Assembly: GCA_900544645.1 (NCBI GenBank)
Contig: UQWG01000019.1
Span: 1 to 33,629 of the forward strand
Direction of reading: 5' to 3'
DNA from: an uncultured Collinsella sp.
Lineage (GTDB): Bacteria > Actinomycetota > Coriobacteriia > Coriobacteriales > Coriobacteriaceae
DNA length: 33,629 nucleotides
Under the pieces are notes generated by a model, which saw only the letters and a list, made by a program, of their open reading frames with translations, ran no database searches and was not told where the DNA came from. Positions 28,829 to 33,629 of this stretch are shown here, in pieces (the first letter of the stretch is position 1; every line of letters begins with the position of its first letter). Both the position numbers and the translations under genes were made by a program.

Positions 28829-31606
28829 ATGATTCTCAACGGACCGGGGATTAGCTACACCGAGCCCGACATCGGTTCGGAGTTCGTGCCGCCGCTGCCG
28901 GAGCATCCGCGTGAGGCCATCGTCAAGCTGTGCGAGCACTGCACCAACCGTCTGCTGCATCGCGATGAGCTGCTGGGCTACGAGTACTGGTCGTTTGCCG
29001 AGGCCGCAACCGACGAGCAGGCCGAAGTGCTCTGCAAGATGAAGATGCGCCGTCCCTATACGCTGCCCGAGATGGTCAAGCTCACCGGCATGCCCGAAGC
29101 CGATATCGAGAAGATGCTCGACGACATGAGCTACACGGGTCTGCTCGAGTACAACTGGGAAAACCCCGAGCGCGCCAAGCAGTGGGTGCTGCCCATGCTG
29201 GTGCCGGGTTCCGCCGAGTTCCTCAACATGCGCGTGAGCCAGCTCGAGGAGCATCCGGTCTATGCCAAGTTCTTTGAGCAGGCGTCCAAGGGACCGCTGT
29301 CCAAGGCCACGCCGATGGTGCCGCCCGGTGGTGCCGGCATCGGCATGCATGTCATTCCGGTCGAGAAGGCTATCGATGCCGCGAGCACGTCGGTGCCGAT
29401 CGAGCATATCGAGCATTGGCTCGACAAATACGATGGCAAATATGCCGCCAGCACCTGCAGCTGCCGCGCGAGCCGTCGCGTGATGGGCGAGGGCTGCGCC
29501 GACGACCCCGCCGACTGGTGCATTGCCGTGGGCGATATGGCCGACTATGTGGTCGAGACCGACCGCGGCCATTACGTGACGCGCGACGAGGTCTACGACA
29601 TCCTGCGCCAGGCCGAGGACAACGGCTTTGTGCACCAGATCACCAATATCGACGGAGAGAACAAGATCTTCGCCATCTGCAACTGCAACGTCAACGTGTG
29701 CTACGCCCTGCGCACCTCGCAGCTGTTCAACACGCCCAACCTGTCGCGCTCGGCCTATGTCGCCAAGGTCGAGAAGGACAAGTGCGTAGCCTGCGGTCGC
29801 TGCGTTGAGGTGTGTCCGGCCGGCGCTGCCAAGCTGGGCCAGAAGCTCTGCAGCAAAAAGGCCGGCGGACAGGTGCCCGAGTATCCGCGCCAGGAGCTGC
29901 CCGACGCTACCAAGTGGGACCACACCAAGTGGTCGCCCAACTACCGCAACGACAACCGCATCGAGACGCATGAGTCCGGCACCGCGCCCTGCAAGACGGC
30001 TTGCCCCGCGCATGTCGCCGTTCAGGGCTATTTGAAGCTCGCGGCTCAGGGTCGCTATGACGAGGCGCTGGCGCTCATCAAGCGTGAGAACCCGCTGCCC
30101 GCCATCTGCGGCCGCGTGTGCAACCGCCGCTGCGAGGATGCCTGCACTCGCGGCCGTGTGGACGCCGCCGTGGCCATCGACGAGGTCAAGAAGTTCATCG
30201 CCCAGCGCGATCTGGATGCCGCGACCCGCTATGTCCCGCCCGTGGTGACGCCGACGCGCGCCGGCGGCTTCGATCAGAAGATCGCCATCATCGGCGCCGG
30301 TCCGGCCGGCCTGTCCTGCGCTTTCTACCTGGCCGAGAAGGGCTACAAGCCCGTCGTGTTCGAGAAAAACGAGCGCCCGGGCGGCATGCTCACCTACGGC
30401 ATTCCCAGCTTTAAGCTGCAGAAGGACGTCATTGAGGCCGAGGTCGAAGTCATTCGCCTGATGGGTGCCGAGTTCCGCTATGGCGTGGAAGTCGGTCGAG
30501 ACGTGACGCTCGACGAGCTGCGCGAGCAGGGCTTTAAGGCCTTCTACGTTGCCATTGGCTGCCAGGGCGGCCGCCTTGCCGGCATTCCGGGCGAGGATGC
30601 CGAGGACGTGACCGTGGCCGTCGACTTCCTTCGCGAGGTTAACAGCGGCAAGATTGATACCCTGTCCGGCCGCACCATTGTGGTGGGCGGCGGCAACGTG
30701 GCCATCGACGTTGCCCGCAACGCCTGCCGTCTGGGTTCCGAGCACGTTGAGATGTTCTGCCTGGAGAGCGAGGCCCAGATGCCCGCCAGCGAGGAGGAGC
30801 GTCGCGAGGCCGTTGAGGACGGCGCGCACATCAGCTGCGGCTGGGGCCCCAAGGAAATTCACCTGGACGAGGCCGGTCGTGTGTGCGGCATCACCTTCAA
30901 GCGCTGCACGCGTGTCTTTGACGACGAGGGCCGTTTTGCGCCCGAGTACGACGAGAACGATCTGCGCCGTGTCGATGCCGACCGTGTCGTCATGTCGATT
31001 GGCCAGTCCATTGTGTGGGGCGACCTGCTGGCTGGCTCCAAGGTGGAGCTCGGCCGCGGCCAGGGTGCCCTTGCCGATCCCCAGACCTACCAGACCGCCG
31101 AGCCAGACATCTTTGTGGGCGGCGACGTCTACACCGGCCCCAGCTTTGCCATCGACGCTATCGCCGCCGGCCACGAGGCCGCCGTGTCCATCCATCGCTT
31201 TGTGCAGCCGGGATCCACGCTCACCATCGGCCGCAATCAGCGCCGCTACACCGCGCTCGACCGCGACGACGTTGTGCTCGAGAGCTACGACAACGCGAGC
31301 CGCGAGGTTGCGCATGTGGACCGCGAACGCGAGAAGGCTGCGCCGTTTAGCGAGTATGTTGAGACCTTTACCGAGGAGCAGGTGCGCGCCGAGACCGCCC
31401 GCTGCCTGGGCTGCGGCGCCTCGATCGTCGACCCCAACAAGTGCATCGGCTGCGGCCTGTGCACCACCAAGTGCGCGTTCGACGCCATCCATCTGGATCG
31501 CGACCGTCCCGAGTGCTCCACGATGGTCAAATACGAGCAAAAGCTCCCAAGCCTCGGCAAGTACGCGCTCAAGCGCGCCATCAAGATCAAATTCGGGAAG
31601 AAGTAA
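28829..31606 (+). CDS. Multi-cluster iron-sulfur flavoprotein (GltD/NfnB-like NAD(P)-FAD oxidoreductase)
   Basis: A 925-residue cytoplasmic oxidoreductase. The N-terminal ~310 residues form an iron-sulfur-associated domain with CSCRASRRVMGEGC (210-223) and ICNCNVNVC. Then come a [4Fe-4S] ferredoxin motif (C319, C322, C325, C329) and a GltD-type two-cluster domain (C388, C392, C427, C431, C435, C439). The FAD fold has GAGPAG at 489-494 and the NAD(P) fold has VVGGGNVAIDVARNA near 618. The FAD end motif is GGDVYTGPSFAIDAIAAG. A second ferredoxin-like module has C859, C862, C872, C875, C878 and C882. It probably moves electrons between NAD(P)H and ferredoxin or a membrane partner. The ATG at 28829 after AGAAGGGA is preferred to an upstream frame opening at 28763. 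It is divergent from tetR. Confidence 0.9.
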   Translation: MILNGPGISYTEPDIGSEFVPPLPEHPREAIVKLCEHCTNRLLHRDELLGYEYWSFAEAATDEQAEVLCKMKMRRPYTLPEMVKLTGMPEADIEKMLDDMSYTGLLEYNWENPERAKQWVLPMLVPGSAEFLNMRVSQLEEHPVYAKFFEQASKGPLSKATPMVPPGGAGIGMHVIPVEKAIDAASTSVPIEHIEHWLDKYDGKYAASTCSCRASRRVMGEGCADDPADWCIAVGDMADYVVETDRGHYVTRDEVYDILRQAEDNGFVHQITNIDGENKIFAICNCNVNVCYALRTSQLFNTPNLSRSAYVAKVEKDKCVACGRCVEVCPAGAAKLGQKLCSKKAGGQVPEYPRQELPDATKWDHTKWSPNYRNDNRIETHESGTAPCKTACPAHVAVQGYLKLAAQGRYDEALALIKRENPLPAICGRVCNRRCEDACTRGRVDAAVAIDEVKKFIAQRDLDAATRYVPPVVTPTRAGGFDQKIAIIGAGPAGLSCAFYLAEKGYKPVVFEKNERPGGMLTYGIPSFKLQKDVIEAEVEVIRLMGAEFRYGVEVGRDVTLDELREQGFKAFYVAIGCQGGRLAGIPGEDAEDVTVAVDFLREVNSGKIDTLSGRTIVVGGGNVAIDVARNACRLGSEHVEMFCLESEAQMPASEEERREAVEDGAHISCGWGPKEIHLDEAGRVCGITFKRCTRVFDDEGRFAPEYDENDLRRVDADRVVMSIGQSIVWGDLLAGSKVELGRGQGALADPQTYQTAEPDIFVGGDVYTGPSFAIDAIAAGHEAAVSIHRFVQPGSTLTIGRNQRRYTALDRDDVVLESYDNASREVAHVDREREKAAPFSEYVETFTEEQVRAETARCLGCGASIVDPNKCIGCGLCTTKCAFDAIHLDRDRPECSTMVKYEQKLPSLGKYALKRAIKIKFGKK

Positions 31607-31644
31607 GAAACGCAACAAGCAGGAGAACGGCGCAGAGAGCGGTT

Positions 31645-31761
31645 GGACAGCGAGCGAGTCCCAGGCGTGGCGAGGTGCCTTGAAAGAGGAGGGCATAGGG
31701 CTTTTGCCCATGCCCGACGATTGAAAGGCAGATCGCCCGTCTGGGGCTCGCGCAGCGTCAA
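31645..31761 (-). repeat. Structured ~117-bp dispersed element, copy 2
   Basis: Read on the minus strand this aligns over its whole length with 18021-18138. It shares TTGACGCTGC, ATCTGCCTTTCAA, the AAAA-looped hairpin, TTTCAAGGCACCT and TCGCTGTCC. P1 here is GCGAGCCCCAGACG with CGCCTGGGACTCGC, and P3 is GGGCATGGGC-AAAA-GCCC-T-ATGCCC, with the bulge at the same place as in copy 1. It lies between the flavoprotein gene and hypA, opposite to their direction of transcription. Confidence 0.75.
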
Positions 31762-31766
31762 GCCGA

Positions 31767-31788
31767 CCGCCGTTCGGTAGAACGGCGG
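31767..31788. other. 9-bp leader hairpin upstream of hypA
   Basis: CCGCCGTTC (31767-31775), GGTA loop, GAACGGCGG (31780-31788), ending 12 bases before the hypA start. The arms are identical to those of the hairpin before hypE at 391-412. Confidence 0.7.
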
Positions 31789-31800
31789 AAGGAATTAAAA

Positions 31801-32229
31801 GTGCACGAGCTCGGAATCGTCTATCACATCATTCGCGATGTTGAGAATGTGGCGCGCGCTCATGGCGTGCGTCGCGTTTCGAGCGTCACGCTGCTGCTGG
31901 GCGAGGTCTCGGGCGTCGTTCCCGACTTGCTGCTCGACGCTTGGCGCTGGGCGGCGGATAAAAAGCCTATCACGCAGGGCGCGGAGCTTATCGTGGAGCC
32001 TGTCGAGGCCGTGACGCATTGCGAGGCGTGCGGCCGCGACTACGCGACGGTCGAGCACGGCAAGACTTGCCCCCATTGCGGCAGCGGTGAAACATACCTG
32101 CTGCAGGGCCAGGAGGTCATGATCAAACAGATCGAGACCCCCGACGAGGATCCGGCAGACGCTGCTCCTGACGGCCTCTCCGACGCCCCCGATGCCGTCG
32201 ACGCCGCCAACCCTCTCCACATCGCCTAA
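31801..32229 (+). CDS. hypA: Hydrogenase nickel-incorporation protein HypA
   Basis: HypA is the nickel metallochaperone that, with HypB, loads Ni into [NiFe]-hydrogenase large subunits. The 142-residue protein starts MHEL with the Ni-binding His2, which fixes the GTG at 31801 as the start (GGAAGGA upstream). It has the structural zinc site C74, C77, C90 and C93 (CEAC, CPHC). The usual length is about 113-120; the extra C-terminal ~28 residues are acidic and Asp/Ala-rich. hypB is not in the window, and hypFCDE lie about 31 kb away. It follows the flavoprotein gene by about 190 bp, and it is unclear whether they are cotranscribed. Confidence 0.94.
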   Translation: MHELGIVYHIIRDVENVARAHGVRRVSSVTLLLGEVSGVVPDLLLDAWRWAADKKPITQGAELIVEPVEAVTHCEACGRDYATVEHGKTCPHCGSGETYLLQGQEVMIKQIETPDEDPADAAPDGLSDAPDAVDAANPLHIA

Positions 32230-32566
32230 CATCTAATGTCTACATGGGCTAGAGTTCTAAACATATTTGCTTCGGTTAGTCAAGTCATGTCTGTTTAAAC
32301 AAAATGGTGGCGCGCAGACGCATTGGGATTCACCTAAAAGCGGTCTTAACGAACGGTGCACCTTTATATGTCTTTGAAAACAATCAGCAAATCACGTTTT
32401 AGCAGGCAATGAGCTATAAGCCAGCAACGTAATCAATTTGTAACAAACATAGACGTTTAAACAAATAATCCAACCTTTTGCGAATTCAGCTATAATTCCA
32501 CAATCGAAACAGGTATACTCCTTTCATGTCGTGTAGGAAATACGTAGACAAAAAGGAGGTTATGTG
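32230..32566 (+). promoter_or_regulatory. AT-rich upstream region of the mannose-type PTS operon
   Basis: 337 bp with no gene, clearly richer in A/T than its surroundings. The 11-base word GTTTAAACAAA occurs twice in the same orientation (32293-32303 and 32455-32465), containing the palindrome GTTTAAAC, and may be a regulator site. A consensus -10 TATAAT lies at 32491-32496; no strong -35 is seen. AAGGAGG (32553-32559) is the ribosome-binding site. Confidence 0.5.
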
Positions 32567-33556
32567 ATGGTAAGTATTGTTCTTGCTAGCCACGGGGACT
32601 TGGCAGCTGGAATCAAGCAGACGGGCTCGATGGTCTTTGGCGATCAGCCGTCTGTTGCCGTGGTCTCGCTCGAGCCGAGTATGGGCCCCGACGACTTCCG
32701 TGCCAAGGTCGAGGAAGCAATCGCTTCCTTCGAAGACCAGGAGCAGGTGCTCTTCCTCGTTGATCTGTGGGGCGGCACGCCGTTCAACCAGATCAGCGGG
32801 CTCATCGAGGGCCACGATTCCTGGGCTATCGTCACCGGTGTCAACCTGCCTATGCTCATCGAGGCATATTCGCAGCGCTTTGACGCAAAGAACACTGCAC
32901 ATGCGATCGCAAAACATCTCGTGACTGAGGCTAAGGCTGGCGTGCGCGTCAAGCCCGAGTCTCTGGAGCCCGAGGAGAAGAAGCCGGCTGCGGCCGCCGC
33001 TGCTCCTGCAGGCGCCATCCCTCCGGGAACGGTCATTGGCGATGGGCACATCAAGATCGCCCACGTCCGTATCGACACCCGTCTGCTTCATGGTCAGGTG
33101 GCCACCACGTGGACCAAGCAGATCAACCCCAACCGCATCATCGTGGTTTCCGACGGCGTTGCTCACGACGAGCTCCGCAAGACCATGATCGAGCAGGCTG
33201 CCCCTCCGGGAGTCCATGCCAACGTCGTGCCCATCAAGAAGATGGCCGAGGTCGTCAAGGACACGCGCTTTGGTGACACCAAGGCCATGCTGCTCTTTGA
33301 GAATCCGCAGGATCTGCTCAAGGCCATCGAGGCCGGCGTCGACATCAAGGAAGTCAACATCGGTTCCATGGCTCACTCCAAGGGCAAGGTCGTCGTCACC
33401 AACGCCGTCGCTATGGGCGATGACGACGTCAAGACTCTCGAGGCCCTCAAGGCCAAGGGCGTCAAGTTCGAGGTCCGCAAGGTTCCTTCGGATTCCTCCG
33501 AGGATCTCGACGCCATGTTGAAGAAAGCTAAGGCCGAACTGGCCGCTCAAGCATAG
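32567..33556 (+). CDS. manX: Mannose-family PTS EIIAB component
   Basis: The phosphotransfer subunit of a mannose/fructose/sorbose-type PTS, passing phosphate from HPr to the sugar. The 329-residue fusion has EIIA-Man at 1-125 with the phospho-His H9 in VLASHGDLAAG and VDLWGGTPFNQ. A Glu/Lys/Ala-rich linker covers about 128-155. EIIB-Man runs from about 160 to the end, with the phospho-His H175 in RIDTRLLHGQVATTW. The GTG at 32564 and ATG at 32567 both fit AAGGAGG; the ATG has the better spacing. The transported sugar cannot be told from sequence. The EIIC gene follows after 18 bases. Confidence 0.95.
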   Translation: MVSIVLASHGDLAAGIKQTGSMVFGDQPSVAVVSLEPSMGPDDFRAKVEEAIASFEDQEQVLFLVDLWGGTPFNQISGLIEGHDSWAIVTGVNLPMLIEAYSQRFDAKNTAHAIAKHLVTEAKAGVRVKPESLEPEEKKPAAAAAAPAGAIPPGTVIGDGHIKIAHVRIDTRLLHGQVATTWTKQINPNRIIVVSDGVAHDELRKTMIEQAAPPGVHANVVPIKKMAEVVKDTRFGDTKAMLLFENPQDLLKAIEAGVDIKEVNIGSMAHSKGKVVVTNAVAMGDDDVKTLEALKAKGVKFEVRKVPSDSSEDLDAMLKKAKAELAAQA

Positions 33557-33574
33557 TAAAGGAGGGTCCGATAC

Positions 33575-33629
33575 ATGTCTGCAATCACTATTCTGCTTGT
33601 TGCGATTGTCGCGTTGCTTGCCGGTATGG
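33575..33629 (+). CDS. manY: Mannose-family PTS EIIC component (start only)
   Basis: The first 18 codons, after AAAGGAGGG. They read MSAITILLVAIVALLAGM, the hydrophobic N-terminus typical of EIIC-Man membrane subunits. The assignment rests on this short stretch and the position after EIIAB; the rest is outside the window. Confidence 0.75.
   Translation, partial: MSAITILLVAIVALLAGM

Noticed and set aside
28733..31711. 992-codon open frame antisense to the flavoprotein gene
   Set aside because: Shadow of a GC-rich gene with G/C in third positions. The protein is Leu/Val/Gly/His-rich without domains, and the sense strand has clear motifs.
1..33629. tRNA or rRNA genes
   Set aside because: No cloverleaf-like or rRNA sequence was noticed in any intergenic region; not checked with a covariance search.

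Overview
The window looks like chromosomal DNA of a GC-rich Gram-positive gut actinobacterium of the class Coriobacteriia, most likely Collinsella or a close relative. This rests on high GC, an actinobacterial dnaK-grpE-dnaJ-hspR operon with a Gram-positive type DnaK, a nadABC-niaR operon, [NiFe]-hydrogenase maturation genes beside nikR, a mannose-type PTS, and many intergenic palindromes. The genus is inferred from family knowledge and gene style, not from a database search.

Layout. (1) 1-5.3 kb, minus strand: an 82-aa protein, nikR, hypF, hypC, hypD and the start of hypE. These cover nickel sensing and assembly of the Fe(CN)2CO cofactor of a [NiFe] hydrogenase. (2) 5.5-8.6 kb: thioredoxin (minus), a divergent protein that looks like a decayed family-4 uracil-DNA glycosylase (plus), then an AgrC-like kinase and LytTR response regulator (minus). 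(3) 8.8-12.8 kb, plus: nadA, nadB, nadC and niaR, behind a 19-bp perfect dyad that overlaps the promoter. (4) 12.9-18.0 kb: a 2x[4Fe-4S] ferredoxin (minus), then dnaK, grpE, dnaJ (no zinc finger) and hspR (plus). (5) 18.0-20.8 kb: a structured repeat and an aconitase-family hydratase. (6) 20.85-22.0 kb: a hypothetical membrane-anchored protein surrounded by palindromes. (7) 22.0-25.0 kb: clpB and a small Pro/Lys-rich protein. (8) 25.2-26.7 kb: a single-pass membrane protein. (9) 26.9-31.6 kb: a TetR regulator and a polytopic membrane protein (minus), diverging from a 925-aa iron-sulfur flavoprotein (plus), with two identical-pattern dyads between them. (10) 31.6-33.6 kb: a second copy of the structured repeat, hypA, and the start of a mannose-family PTS operon.

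How it fits together. The dnaK and clpB promoters share a 25-bp two-block motif (21 of 25 bases identical) that is not the textbook HAIR sequence. It is the natural candidate for the operator of the HspR encoded at the end of the dnaK operon. NiaR, encoded last in its operon, probably closes a feedback loop on NAD synthesis. hypA lies about 31 kb from hypFCDE, yet both loci carry nearly the same leader hairpin.

The most unusual non-coding signal is a ~118-bp element present twice in opposite orientations (18021-18138 and 31645-31761). Its ends and internal segments are conserved, and both of its stems have changed sequence while still pairing. Several other palindrome families fill intergenic gaps, and some of them double as terminators.
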